This document shows, one piece after another, positions 10,301 to 24,316 of a stretch of 64,000 nt of DNA (the stretch's first letter is position 1; each line of letters opens with the position of its first letter). The notes beneath the pieces are model-generated. The model saw only the letters and a program-made list of their open reading frames with translations. It made no database searches and was not told the origin of the DNA. Origin of the DNA: Plantago elongata (taxonomy: Eukaryota; Streptophyta; Magnoliopsida; Lamiales; Plantaginaceae); NCBI GenBank assembly GCA_036897095.1, contig JAYMSP010000090.1, positions 1 through 64,000 of the forward strand, given 5' to 3'. The translations under genes were made by a program, and so were the position numbers.

Positions 10301-11167
10301 AATTATGTGGTACAATTACAAATTTGGAACAATGATGAACATAAATTATAAAACTCGGTTTGATAAGAATTAACCAATTAACAATTAAAGGTGTTCGGCT
10401 GAATCAAAAATTTAATTTTCGAACATGAGTAAAAATGAATTTTTCGCATTTTAATTCGTGAAAAGTCAAATTCGTGGGTTTCAGTGTAATTAAATTTAAC
10501 GAACACGGTGCTCACCTGTTATTTGTTCAACTACGAGGGATCCAGATGTAATTGGCAACTCTTTGCAGGGTCGATATGTAAACGTCCCTAAAAAGGGCTT
10601 ATAAAAACTCATTTAAATTGTTCAAATTTATTTAAAATGAAACATAAATTTTTTAAAGTGCAAAAGTAATATTCTCATTTCATCTTATTTCTGACACTAT
10701 GTAAAAGAAATGAACGGGGATTCTTAAGCGTATAGTTATAATGGCACTCAAAATCAATCAGTATCTTTCCATATATGGTCAATGGTCAGAGTATCGAGTA
10801 AATCCTCTTTTGTATCAATCAACCAATATTACCTTGTCAATGGTTATGACTTATGAGTATAGGTTGTCAATTGTAATAGTATCGAGTAAATCCTCTTTTG
10901 TATCAGAGCTCCTATCATCAACTTTTACGATTAAATTTTTTGATGCTTTGGCTCTGGTAGACCGTAGATGAACTGGTTTAGTTATTAATGTCACCCAAAC
11001 GTTATAACTGTTACTAATTAGTAAGTGAAAATATAAATAATCATATCTACTAAAGGATTATATTGCTATAACAAAAGAAAATTCGTTCAACCAACACAAT
11101 CAATCGGAGAATAGTACTCACCACAATTTTCAAAGCTCTAATCACAACACAAATCCTATAACCATCT
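10301..11167. other. AT-rich intergenic DNA
   Basis: No gene was recognised. The motif at 10574-10592 repeats one at 9020-9038 (see findings). Short open frames here lack any family resemblance. Confidence 0.4.
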
Positions 11168-11268
11168 GCGCTTGGAAATGATGTCATGGTACTAGTCCGC
11201 GCTTGGAAATGATGTCATGGTACTAGTCATGGCACTAGCGCTTGGAAATGATGTCATGTACTAATCCT
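11168..11268. repeat. Short tandem repeat, three copies
   Basis: Three copies of gcgcttggaaatgatgtcat start at 11168, 11199 and 11238, followed by ggtactagtc or a variant. Periods are 31 and 39 bp. The second interval contains a small extra duplication of the catggcactag part. No function is apparent. Confidence 0.9.
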
Positions 11269-12530
11269 GGCCATGGGGGTATAAAATCAAATTTATTGCC
11301 CAGCTTATGGACATCCAAGATTTGGGAGGAAGGGTTTGGGTTGGACTGGACCGGTCGGACCATTATCAACCCATTGTTATCCATGATGTTTCAGATATCA
11401 ACGACAGAGAATGTGAATTTTTCACGAACGATTCAATTCATTTACACCCCTAGACGTAAGCATTCTATCCCGATCTACATTTTGAAATTCGGACCCGATT
11501 AGAGGTGGTCGACGAACCGAATATTTGACAAAATTATTATTCATTCGTTTGAATGTAAGTTCGGTTTGTGTTTGTGTTCGACAAACATTATAAATTAGTG
11601 TTCATGTACGGTTCAGAATGTTTTTAATTGTTCATGTTCGGTACGCATGTTCAGCTCGTTTGTATTCAACAGCTCGGTTCATACGTATGCATTACATTGT
11701 TCGTTTATGTTTAAAAAACTTTAAATTATCAATTTTACAATATAATTGGATAATTTATTTCCATGTAGTCTAAAGGTATGAAAATATATATGCGATAAGA
11801 AATAAAAGTGTTCGATGTTCGATTTGAAAAATTCAAACATGTTCGGTCGGTCAAACCGAACACGAAGTGAGCATTGACCAAACTTTTTCACGAACACTTC
11901 GCAAACATTTGAGTCGTGATCAACTTCAAACCCGATCTACCTACTGAGGGAGGTTCATCTGAAATTCCAAATCAACAACCTATGAATAATACTTTTAAAT
12001 CAAAATAATATATCGTATATATTCCCCAAGATTCACAATTTTTTATCATCTTAGCCGCCCAAACTTATTAAACTTTATATTTTACAATTTTACATTACAA
12101 AAATAAGTATACAAATTACCTCATACTAATATTCATTAATTATATTACTAGCTCTATGTCTAGTCACGTTAAATAACACACACTTGTCTCATCAATTAAT
12201 CTGTTGCGTTATTAGTCATTAGTGTGAAAATGTGTTCATTTCCTATTTTTGCCTGCGACAATGCAAACTTGTATCACAAAAGTAGCACGGAGATGAATTT
12301 TGCATCCACTGATGTAGAAAATTGCCAAGTCGGAAAATTTACATCTAAGTAACAGCAGTCAGCAGCAAGAAAGCATGTCATCTAAGTATCTAAACTAGCT
12401 GATGAGAAGGGCATTTTTTCATACACAGTACACAACATGACAAATTTCAGGTTTCCGTCTCTCAATTAGACACGAAAATTTCAACCGTTTCAACTGATAA
12501 GCAGCTCAGACAGACAAGCTACAACAGGAA
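11269..12530. other. Intergenic DNA with transposon-like ttcg/cgaac motifs; BRM 3' side
   Basis: Between about 11505 and 11930 many ttcg, gttcggt and cgaacac motifs recur on both strands, reminiscent of hAT-type subterminal regions, but I could not define ends or a target-site duplication. The stretch 12000-12530 is AT-rich and should include the BRM 3'UTR and polyadenylation signals. Confidence 0.35.
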
Positions 12531-15500
12531 TCACAAATGGCTAGGACGCCTCCTTGCATCAGTTCTCAGCTTCTTTACCGGATTTGCCCAACCAACAGGG
12601 ATAGATCCGCCACCACCACTATTTCCTTGTTGAGGCGAAAGGGCACCCCACCCTTGCTGGGAACTACTTTGTGGGCCAGGCCCTCCTGAGCCGGAGACCG
12701 GGCTCTTGATATTACGGCTGGGTCCAGTAGGGGACAGAGGTCCGGAAGACTTGCCACCTGATTTTTCGCGATCCTTCCGCTTCTTTTTACATTTGACAAG
12801 GTCCCCAGGATGAGTGAAGGGTCTTACCTCATCGAGTTGGCTACTGGTACCTCCAAGTCTCAAATCCTTCACATAGTTTCTCGGCTTAGTGTCATCAGCA
12901 ATATGCATATTTGCACGAGGAGTAAGTGGTTTCTGCAAGGGAGTATTATCAAGATCCATGTCTTTTACAGGCTTCTGGCGCTTGCCTTGCCCAGGCCCAG
13001 CCGGCATCTGTCTTGAAGATTGACCAGTACCCGAGGCAGTAAAGGACATAGAGTTCTTGGCTTCTCTAAAATCAGTGTCCGGAAAAGCTATCTTCAAGAT
13101 ATCAAAGAAGAGATCATGAACTTTCCTTGCCTCCGATTTTACCTGTCATGTGGTTCATACAGTATCTTTAGATCAATTTGCAGAAATGGAAAATGCTTCA
13201 TTGAAATTTTATTAATATGGAAATTTGTTAAACAAAAAAAAACAATAAAATAAAAACACACTTAAACTATGTATCATAAAAATATCTGATAACTTTATAT
13301 GTAGTCACGAGCGAGCCCTTATTAATCAGGCAGATCTTAAACGAGATGTGGATGCAGGGGTAAAAGAAACAACGGAACTCCTACAAACTATTAAAGCACC
13401 ACAGGAAATATGTCATCAGGTCCATCCTATTGAATCTGATAGTCAGTAGAGTTGTAAATGCGTCAAAGGAGAACTCAAAAACATGGATACTAAGTTACTA
13501 ACAGAGACAAGCAGAGGTAAAAAGATAGATCAAAATCCTACAAACTACTACAGCATTACATAAAACATGCAATCTGGTTCACTTGATTGAAGATCGACAG
13601 TATAGAGTTGCAAACAAGTCGATGGAAAACTCAAAAAACAGAAGGATACCATGTGGTCATGAAACAAAGCAGCTTACCTCAGTTGAGAAGCCATAATATT
13701 GTATGGCATGCTTCAGCATAAGTTGAACATCTGACACAAGTTCCATGACTCCACTGTACTCGGATCTGTCAACACGGGCATCAATCTTTCGTACATCCAG
13801 GATGTTATCACCAGTCCCACTAGAGCTTTCAATTCTTTTCCACAGTTCGGTCAGTAATGGTATTATTTGATTGCCTTCTTTGTCTATTCTTCTCTGGAGT
13901 TTACTTATAACATTCTTACACTGAAATCACAGCAACATTCACAGAATTTAAATTCATCAAATTATAAATAAAAATAAAAGGAACACGAAAATAATAGGGA
14001 ACTTGGATTCAATCATTGTATAACATAAGATATTGATGACAGAGAAACATGAAAAGGGTATCAAGGCACTTCATTGGCATATACAAGTCCTCGTAGATAT
14101 AAGATTAAACAAAGAAACCGAAGACTCTTTTACGCCGATCTTTTAAGAAATAATTTTCATAGAAACTTCAGAATACTGAACACACAAATGCAAATTATGC
14201 ATTGCAATAGTGCATCAACCCATAAATGCTACTATTATCACCTGGACACCCACCTAATACTTCAGTTCTGTAGGACAAGAAGACAGCTGAACCATTATGA
14301 CTAGAATGCCATAACACACTATATTTATCTAAAACTTCTCTGATGTCTCTCTTCATTTCTACTACTTAAACTACCTAAAGTCCTGAACATGTAAAAATTT
14401 CAATGTCAAGTGAGAATTGTGATTCTTAGAGCAACATACCTTTCTCTGAATGACCTCAGACATCTTAGTATTACTACTTGCAGGCCCTTTCATGGCTCTA
14501 CCCTCCCAGTTCTCTCTAGAGCGACCAGTAGTATCATCCGGAATAGATCCATAGTTTAATCTTCCAGTCTTGAGAGAACCATCATGATTAGGTGTACTAG
14601 AATTTTTTCTCAATGGCAAATTTCGTTTGCCCCGGATGGACGAATCACTCTTGTCAGTCTTCAATGAACTAGGATCTCCAAGTACTTTATGTGCATGATC
14701 ATCCCTTAATGGTGTTTTATATTTGTGATCCACCTGGAATGGCAACTGGGAGGGATCCCGGCGGCGAAGAGATGGCTTGTCATCGCACTTCTCTTCTGAC
14801 TTATCTGCAGTATTCCGTGGACGAAGCCGTATGCTCCTCTTCCGTTTTATTTTGGGTTGCAAGACCTGTTCACCTTCACCTTCTTCACGATCTTGGATCC
14901 AGCTACCTGATTGTTGATTCTCCAATGGAGAATCTCCTGACAGTGCAATTTCACCTTCTTCTAAATCATCTGCCTGGAAATTCTTAAGCAAGTCACGCAA
15001 ATGAACATTTTGAAAACGATAGATGCATAAAATTCATGATGAAAGTCATCATACGTACCAATTTTTTTGAACGGGAGCCGGACCTTCCATCCAAAGCAGA
15101 TAGTGACCCAAATTTCTGAGAAGAAACGGAAGGTGATACCATGCGCAGTAATTTTCGATTATGTGAGGAGGATCCAGATGAAGCTGCTTCGTCAAGTATC
15201 TTAATGTTCCTAGTGATCTCAGGAGCTCTTTGGTGCCCGTATCCAGCAGCAGTACTTGGAACATCTTCTTCAAATTCAGGTTTTATATCTTGAGGCGCCT
15301 CAGTAGATTCATCATCTTCAAACTCCCTGATTTCTCCATCTTCATCTTGATACCCATTTCCATCCTCAGAGCTAGCTTCAGAAGAATCTCCATCATCCAC
15401 TTCAGTGTAAACGGGGACTTTACTCCTGGGGCGCCCTCTCTTTCGCTCAGTCCCAGGCTCCACTTCAGTGGAATTCATGCCTGTTCCATACAAGCCAAAT

Positions 15501-18500
15501 TTTGACGGTTTCTTTGATTGATTAAAAATGGTGGCATTAACATCACTAGTGCTAGCACGAAGCCACTCAGGAATCTCATCAAATCGGGTCATCTCCTCCG
15601 CCCAGTCAAATTCTTCATCCATTTGATCGAAGAGATCAACTTCTTCTTCACTCCTAGCGATCATGCGGTTTACATCATGAAGCGAAGGAACATCATGAAG
15701 TGTTTCTTGGTATCTCTCTTCATCATGCAGAAGGGTCTCTAAAGTCATCCTTCTCTCTTCGTGTGTGGTCCTTTGGTCAAATCGCCCAGCATTTATAACT
15801 TCATCTGCCATCTCAATCTTATACTGCTGGATATTATTCCGAATCAGGCTCTCGATTGAACCCATATACCGGTCCTTGCCAGCAAGGTCATCATCTGAAT
15901 CAACTGTACCTCCACTTCTAAATTCATCTTCCTTTTGATGACTTGCTACTTTGTCAACTACAGCTTCCATATAAATTACTTTCACCTCCCTGGTCTGCCC
16001 AATACGGTGAGCTCGGGCAACAGCCTGTTCCTCATTTTTTGGGTTTGGATCAGGATCATAAATGATTACAGTATCAGCAGATTGAAGATTCAGTCCACGC
16101 CCAGCAGCACGGATACTGAGCAGGAAAATAAAGCAGTCAGTATCTGGTCGATTAAAATCCACAATGGCACTTTCACGGTCTTCTAGACTAGTCATTCCAT
16201 CAATTCTTCTGAAAACAAGTCTTCGCCACTGCAAGTACTCCTCCATTATGTCAAGAAGTTTGGTCATCGTGCTAAACAGCAGCACCCTGTGTCCTGCTCT
16301 GTGAAGCTTCATCAAAACCCTATCCAGGACCCACAATTTACCACATGATCTCACAAGAAAATCCTTTGACAAGTCACTAAAATATGGATAATTGAGCAAG
16401 GGATGGTTGCAAGCTTTTCTAAGCTCCATGCATCTGTTGTTTAAAGTTCTATAAATTTTAGCCTGATAGATTGTACTCTTTTCAACTTTACGCTTCTCAT
16501 CTTCAGGGTCAACCCGTATAGTACCAGTAGATTTGATCCAGTCATAAATAGCACCCTGTATGGCTGACATCCGGCATTTCAGAACTATCGAAACCTACAT
16601 TTGGAAACAACAATCAGAAAATGTTTGATGTCACGAGGTATCTATTATTATTTGTGTTACAAAAGTCTACCTTCGGAGGAAGTGATCCTTCCACATCTTC
16701 CACACGGCGCCTAAGCATAAATGGCTCTAGTATTTGATGAAGCCTATGGATAATGATCACCTTCTTCTCAGTCTCAAGCCAGTCATCTTCCCCATTATGC
16801 GAGGGAGCTTCTTTTTGAAATGGTTGAGAGAACCAGTCATGAAATGCTTTTCTATTATCAAAGACTTCAGGAAGCAGAAGGTTGAGAAGGGACCAAAGTT
16901 CTTTAAGATCATTCTACAACAAGAGGAAAGAAGAGAAGAGCAATACAGTTTCAGTCTGGAGACAACACCAAGGGTAACAATACAAAAAACGACAAAAACG
17001 AAAGAGAACAGAAGAGGAAACAGCTATGATTCTTAGCGCATTAACCGGTTCATCTCTTAGTTCAAAATGACAAAATACATCTCGTGTGAGTTTTCTTAGG
17101 TTCAAATCATTGCTAAATTTCATCTTGCAGGGCAGCCTACGGAACTCAACTTAAAATATTATGGATTAGAACTTTGTGGCTGATACTTAAAGTTTAGCAC
17201 GCAACCTAAACTACAGAGGTCCGCAATATAATACTGTATTGTGTAAGATATGATTTTTAAGATTTTGCAGTGGCAATTGACAACAAGAGAAAAATCTGTT
17301 GTGATCATGATATGGATATATTTCTTGGCATCAGCACAGCTCCAAGCCACTATTTAAGCAGAACTGAGACAATTTATGCAAACAACACATGTCAAGATGG
17401 TCATGCTATGAACATGACAAATGTATTCAAGAGTCGAGACCCAAGTAAGAACCAACATATCATCAGCTTATTGTAGTGCTGCAAACAACAAAAACATTAT
17501 TCTTTTCAGTAAGGCAGATCTAAGAAATTAGTCAATGAACCTGTAATGGTGTCCCCGTGAGAAGTAATCGCCTTTGACAACGATATCTATCAAGATCACG
17601 AGCTAAAACTGAATCTCTGTCCTTCATCCTTTGTGCTTCATCAATTATGATATACTTCCAATCAATTTTTGAAAGTTTGGACCGGTCATACATAACAAAC
17701 TCATAGGTTGTCACAAGAACATTAAACTTCAGGGCCAACACTTCCTGCACAATAGATGACATAACAAGGCATTGGTCAAGGAAAGGTAATGATGAGCAAC
17801 TTTCAAATGAGAAAACTGTAACATATTCTTACTTGAGAAAACAGTTTCGACCTTTGGTCTTTTGAACCAACATAATATATGCAAGAGACAGTCGGAAGCC
17901 AGCTGTGTAATTCACTCTGAAATACAAGATAAATTAGAAATGTAAATGGGTAAGATAATCGTAAAATTTGGAACAGAATAGTAGATGTGTATAACCTTCC
18001 AGTTGACTAGAACAGCATTAGGAACAATAATAAGATGTGGACCATAGTTCCCTTTGAACTCCATTAAGTAGGCAATCAACGCCATGACCTGTGTAAGCCA
18101 AAAACAATATAAAAACATATTCATTAATAAATGTCCCACCAGACCAGTAGTAGTGTAAGAGCAATAGTCAAGTACATGAACTCGAGCAATATGGTTTTCC
18201 TTTTCAAATATTAGCTTCAAGTGAATTCTAACCGCATAAATTGTTAGTCATTCACCTGTACAGTCTTTCCCAGACCCATCTCATCAGCCAAAATTCCATT
18301 CAACTTGTTATTATATAAAGATAGCATCCACTGTAAACCAACCTGTAATAAGTTTTCATTAAATAAAAATATAGATTAGCACGTTGGAGTAATCCAGGAG
18401 AAAGTCCAAAGTCAAATTGAGGAATAAGTCCCCAAACACAATATACAAAATAAAGCATGGTACTAACAAGCTGATAGTCCCGTAGAGTTCCAGCTCGCAA

Positions 18501-21500
18501 CATTGATGGCTGCCTGATTACCCTTTCATTCACTGCATGTGCAAGGTTGTAATACCTGGTGGAATCCAGAAATGGACGAAGATGTTCAAGTTAATAAAGA
18601 TAATTTATGCAACACAAGTTCAAGTTCGCTTACTTCAGCATTCGGTATTAAGTTGCAGAAACAACAAATGTGGATCATTATACACATATATTATCATATT
18701 GAATGAGGAAACTAATAACACCGGATTTAAGCTGATAACTCAACAGGTAGAGAACTGTTGCTAACAAGTACGTTTATTATCAGAATTAGCAGAGAAGAGG
18801 CAGACTTACTTGTTAACAGATGAATTATCTTTAGGTGCATTCATCTCGGAAAATCGATTTCTTATCATCACCTCTTCTCTAGCGCATGCAGCAGCATTTC
18901 GCACTTCTTCTTCAGAGAGACCCTATAAATGAAATTTATCAGCTCGAAACATAACAAATGCAAAAAAAGAAACATAAAGTAGATTTTTTTATTTTTTTTA
19001 AACGGCTAAAGGGTGACTCGAACCCCCGACCTATTGGTGGGAGGTGAAGCGTCTTACCAACTGAGCTACGCTTCGTTGTCGAAACATAAATTAGCAATAT
19101 AATCCAAGAGGAAGTTCATATCTCAAAAATTCATCTTTTGTTACAATGATCAATGCCAATGAAAGTACTTGTTGAATATAAAGATAATTATCATAAAATA
19201 ACACAACCAAGTCTGCTTTCACTGAACCAGATGGGGTGATTAAGGACTATTTTGCAGAAATCATAATCTAATTGACAGAGAATGTCCAAGCTTCTTTGGC
19301 ATGGGATATGCTAATAACTCCTTTAAAAAGCAAATACAGTGATCCCATGCTCGAAGTTGATACTGTCCTAAACCATCTCATAAAGCTTCATCAAGAAAAG
19401 TTGTGTGCCTTGTCTTGAGAAGATGAACTTGAATTAATATGTGGACAATCATAAGAGACATATTGGTACTTAACAAACAATCCTTCCCTTAAACGTGGTA
19501 GGACCATTATGAACAAGATGAAGGTTTTCTGTAAAACACACAAAAATATTTGATGCTGAACAACTCCCTCGCCATACAAGCCTATAAACTGAGATGACAT
19601 AATTGGAGAAGCAATAAAAATCCAGGCCAAACATCTCACGACCTACAGAACTGCATCGTTCAGAAAGTCTGCACAGACCTCCAACATCACTAATTGCTCG
19701 GAGCTTACAAATGAGATAAATATGCTTTAGATAATATTGACTGGGCAAAAGAATGAAAGATTGACTAGTACTAACAGTGGAAAATTACAGCAAAGTATCA
19801 GGGAAAAATCTAGAAGAAATAGTATTTGTACAGTGTAATGACTATTAGTCTATTGATAGTCTTCACAAGGGAGGGAAAGAGTACCTGTGCACGAGCAGCA
19901 GCTGCTGCAACATTCGCTGCCTCCACAACCTCCTGCTGATTTTTAGTAGCTGTTATCTTCCCTCCTAGTTTCTGAAGATATTGTTCAGTTTGTGTTAAAA
20001 ATGATGACAGAACAGCATATCTTTCTGCAGCCTCCCCAGGCACATTAGTTTGTTGTTCCAGTAACATCTCCCTGTACCTTTCTACATCATTATTTTTCAA
20101 TGCCTCCATCCTTTTATTACGACCATCATCCTTGTTCTTAGAGAACTCCCTCAACATTTTCTCATGATACTTGTGAACTCCCCTATTGCGTGCTGTTCGA
20201 GCATCCCGGATGCCCCAGTGCGCCTCGAGAAGCTTCTTACGCCACTGGAATATAGATTTCAGTTGTTTCTCCCTAATTGCTCTTTGACTTGCCTGTGATT
20301 GCCTGTTAAGCTCTTGGCGCTGGCGCTCACATAGTCGAACAAATTTCCGGTATGGTCTATCAGGCATAGTCATAATTTCCAGTTGCTGTTGCTCAATCTC
20401 ATCTCTCAATCTCGCCTGACATTCTGCAAGCTGAAGTTTTTTTGCTTCAATTTGTAGTCGAATGACAAGATCTGGTCTAATCCTCTTCCTTTCAATGTTG
20501 ACAGCAAGTATTTTATCAATCTTCTCTATTTTCTCTGCTCTTTTTCTTTTACGAATTTCTCCACCATCCTCGCCAAAAAGATCTTTAATATCATATCCAA
20601 GATTCAAACTATTGTTGGTGTTCATCATAGAAGATCCAAGAGAGTCATGTTTTCTAGTAAAGACAGGGAAATCAAATAAAGGTCCATGATACTTTCTAGC
20701 TGGGCCAGAATCCTTGGGCTGGCTTGTGGTGCTAGCCTGCGTAGGTTTTCTAACTTGCACTGGTTCTGATATACTTGGCTGCGTGACAACTGCTTTTCCC
20801 CTGTCTGCTGCAACATCGCTCCTTGTAGGAGTTACCTGTGTGCTATGCTCAGTTTCCTGTGAGGAGTTTACAGAACCAACTTTTGTTTGTAGCTCTTCTT
20901 TTCCAGGAGAAACCATAGATCTGAATTCCTTTGATGCAGATAAAATGCTTTGTGTATTAACAGTCGAGACAACTGTCCCATCACCTCCTGCATTTTCCTC
21001 TTTTGTAGTACTTACGTCAGCAACTGGCTTTACAGACCGATTCTCATTATCACTGAATTCCATATGCTTCACATGTTCATCTGCATTTTCTCCAGCTGAT
21101 CTATCTTGGTTAACAGATACAGCAGGCGTGCATACCTGCTGTATCTGCATATCAAGTGGTGGAGGAGCAATGGCTTGTAATAATTGATTTGGCAAATTTC
21201 CATCTCCTTTCTACAGTCAAGGCATAGAAAACATGTCACATATCAATTCTAAAAAAGAGAGGGAGAGAGAGGTGCAGGAATGAGAAAGCGGTAATAGGAC
21301 CAAGTCAGCAAAAATATCAATTCCTAACCTTCAGGCGTCTAAATGCAAGTATTTGTGCTTTGAGTACATGAAGCTGCTGCTTGGTAAACCCAGTATGTGA
21401 CTGCCGCATTTGTTGAGATAGCCCACCCTGGGAAGTTGACGGGGTACTCACATTCCCATCCTGAGATGGAGCTGCAGATTGTAAAGGAGATTGATTAAGT

Positions 21501-23862
21501 TGCCTGACATTTTGTGCCTGAGATACTTCTGGGCCAGTTGTTGAAGGTTTTGCAGGCGGCAAATTGTCAACTCCTTGGATCGAATTTCCAGATGATTGCG
21601 CAGGGTGACCAGGAGGCATTCCATTGACAAACGCGCTGGGCTGCCTAGGAGGCATTTGGTTATCTCTACCATGAATTGTAAACTGCGGTGCAGGTATATT
21701 GTTAGAATTGGCTTGAGTTACATTAGAAGCTGCACCAATTGAAACTGGCTGCCTCGCTTTAGATGAACCAGATTGCCCTGAAACATCACTTGAGGAGTTA
21801 CCACGGGGAGAACTTTCATTTCCAACTTGTTGTGTAACTTGTTTGGGAAAAGATGCAGGCTGCATGCCTGTATTCGTTTCATTTAGCTTTTGATGTGCAA
21901 CCATCCTGGACTGCATCAGGGGAATAAGCTGGGCAATCACACTAGCATTCGCAGGATTTGACAAGTCAATATTACGCTCACGTGCCAACGCCTGCATTGC
22001 TTGCATCTGCGCAGCCATCATCATCTGGTTGTTAGCCATGTTCATCATTGTTTGCTGGGACTGTGGCTCAAAAAATGCTGCAGGATGGATTGCTTGACCA
22101 TGCAATGCAGGAATATTAGATTTAGTGTCAGTTCGGTGTTCGCTTATGGGCCTTTGGTTCTGATCTGCCGGTTTCTCTGTTTGAGCGGCCTGCTCAGACG
22201 ATTTCTTTGAAGAGGATGCCTGAGATTGATTCGCTGATTTTATTGGCATAAGCTCTTGCATCTTCATATTTGGCGTCCGAGTATCTTGATCTTTACCAAG
22301 TGAGCCAAACATTCCTTGGTTCATCTGCGGCTGAGATTGCATTCCTAAGTTTGATTTCTGTTGAGCAGCCTGGAGAGCAAACTGATAGTAAGCTTGTTGC
22401 ATAGGATTTAACATTCTGTCAGCACCTTGAATGCTAGGAGAACCATGATGCTGCTGCTGCTGCTGCTGCTGCTGCTGGCTCATATCAATCATATTCCGGG
22501 GCTGCTGAGGTAGAGGCATGCCCGTAGATCCTGCTCCAAAAGTGAGTCCTCCAACGAAGTTTCCAGCCTGATATGATAGAGGAGTATCACCGCCATCAGG
22601 CCGCCTTAAAAATTGGTGTTGCAATGACTGCAAATACAACACGAGTGAGATTTGAATTGCTAGTATTAGGGGAAATTTAACATTAGACATATAATGAGAA
22701 ATTGCGGGTCAAAAGGATCGCCAGGTACATTAGTTTGGACTCGGACACAGTTATAACCAAAAAAAAAAGAAGGCAAATAAATATTCAGATGTTCTAACCA
22801 CCAAATGAAGTATTAAAAGCTGAAGATCAGCACAAGACAATTCCAGTTAGAAACAGTGGACAGCAACCATAAATATGACAGAAGCCTAGCTGAACTGAAC
22901 TGTATAAGTTGAAATAATGCTTGTGTTATTCGAGGGAACTAAAAGATGCTGTCAAGCATGGTTGACTTGTTGTGATTTAATTTGCACAAGTTGTTCTCCC
23001 TGCTCACAGGAATTCAACTAAAAGCTCAGGGTAGATAGCAAGGACATAAAATTTTGAAACTTAGACCATCATAAACTAATGATGTATGTCTGCGTCAACT
23101 AAGTAAAACCTCTTTAATAGCTACTGTATAGGGGTGCCAGATACTTCAACATTATAGCTTAGATAGTTCAGCTCCAGATATCCTACAAAACACGTAGTCA
23201 AACATGTCGAAATGGGCAGAAAAAACTGAATAGAACATGTAGCCTGCTAAGAAAACTTAACTCAAAGGCTTGCCAGAGCCAAACCAAAAGGCGTTAAGCA
23301 ACTGATACACTTAAGTAGGGCTTTATCTAAGGACTCCTGTTGGAAACTAATTTTCACAAGGAACGCTAACACTAAGTCTGAAAGGCCAGTTCAGCAATAT
23401 TACAAGGGAGGACAAGAATTGAACCTCTGGCTTTTGTGCGTGTCATCCAAACCTTTCATTCTTAACGTGTACTTAATGGCTGGACTTTAGTTTGACAAAG
23501 AAGGTAAGAATAAAGCACGCCATGCATAGAATGAAAGGTGCCCCTGATTTGAAGTTTTATGCAATTAACAAAACACTAGACCAACCAAAATAGAAGAACT
23601 GTAGAATTGTTAATAGATCAAACGATGAGGCAAAAGAAAACCAAAAAGATGCATTTAAGTCTGCACAATATTCATTAATATGAAGATGACATGAATGTCA
23701 TCCACAGCACAAAGAGTTGATGCTCTGCTTAATTATTTATATGGGCTTCCACATCAAAATAAAAAACCAAAAAAAAAATATGCCTGCCATGTAATATCAT
23801 TCTTTATTCTAAACAAATTATCCTGAACAAAATAGTAGCTCAGGGACACACACACACGAACA

Positions 23863-23902
<40 letters not shown>

Positions 23903-24316
23903 CCTGGGCTACTATTTTGTTTAGGACAATTTGTTTAGAATAAAGAATGATAGCATTACATGGCAGGCATATAAGACCCATGAAGCATGAACGGTCGAAA
24001 TGTAAGGAGGTCAGCCCCTTAGATGACATACCTACCAAAGCCCAAACTAACCTCCAAGTCCCAAACATTGAACAACAATTTATACAGCTACGTTTCTGTT
24101 CCAGAAACTACATCAATTTATGAATCAAATTTACATAGCTACATTCATTACACCAAAGTACACAGAAAAGGAAAGCTAATATACCTGTCTCTGTTGCTGC
24201 TGCTGCTCGAATGCCGAAGCTGCAGATGAAGAAGACGAAGGCGAACCCGATGTGCCGCCCTTCCCCGGCCCATGCCCCCCACCTCCCCCTTGCTTCTGCT
24301 TCCCCCCAGACTGCAT
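12531..24316 (-). CDS. BRM: SWI/SNF ATP-dependent chromatin remodeller BRAHMA
   Basis: The catalytic ATPase of plant BAF-type complexes, sliding or evicting nucleosomes in the nucleus. Fourteen exons: 24316-24185, 22627-21329, 21210-19885, 18922-18810, 18555-18468, 18342-18256, 18088-17996, 17916-17833, 17744-17541, 16913-16671, 16594-15059, 14973-14440, 13920-13678, 13142-12531. All phases agree, giving 2197 residues; Arabidopsis BRM is about 2190. In order: Gly/Ser/Gln-rich N-terminus, QLQ domain ([20 protein letters not shown], about 457-477), Gln/Ser-rich linker, HSA region ([20 protein letters not shown]), SNF2 ATPase with Walker A DEMGLGKT (about 1006-1013) and DEAQ box, helicase C domain ([30 protein letters not shown]), acidic and basic linkers with KRGRPRSK, and a C-terminal bromodomain (around [15 protein letters not shown]). 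It ends KRRDxxRRPSHL-like (ARRRPSHL). It looks intact. Intron 1 holds a long hairpin and intron 3 a SINE. Confidence 0.97.
18979..19080 (-). mobile_element. tRNA-derived SINE in BRM intron 3
   Basis: On the minus strand the insert begins near acgaagcgtagctcagttgg and has a polymerase III A box (tagctcagttggtaagacg) and a B box (gggttcgagtc) 30-40 bp apart, as in a tRNA gene. It then passes into an A-rich tail (aaaaaaaataaaaaaat). Identical gaaacataaa copies flank it at 18969-18978 and 19081-19090, the target-site duplication expected for LINE-driven insertion. At about 100 bp it is very short. A true tRNA gene is unlikely because the acceptor stem halves do not pair well and the A tail and duplication are present. 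It lies antisense to nothing: it is in the same orientation as BRM, inside the intron. Confidence 0.8.
23778..23972. repeat. Long inverted repeat (hairpin) in BRM intron 1
   Basis: The left arm 23778-23846 starts atatgcctgccatgtaatat and is matched by the right arm 23899-23972, which ends attacatggcaggcatat. The arms, about 70 bp each, pair almost completely, with a few mismatches and a small bulge. The 52-bp loop is a (CA)n-(TC)n simple sequence. In the BRM pre-mRNA this would fold into one long stem. It may be a fold-back MITE or a tail-to-tail duplication; no convincing target-site duplication was seen at the edges. A precursor for small RNAs is possible but unsupported beyond the fold. 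Confidence 0.85.

Noticed and set aside
18995-19078. A tRNA gene inside a BRM intron (A and B boxes on the minus strand)
   Set aside because: The acceptor stem halves pair poorly, an A-rich tail follows, and identical 10-bp duplications flank it, so it is a SINE head rather than a working tRNA gene.
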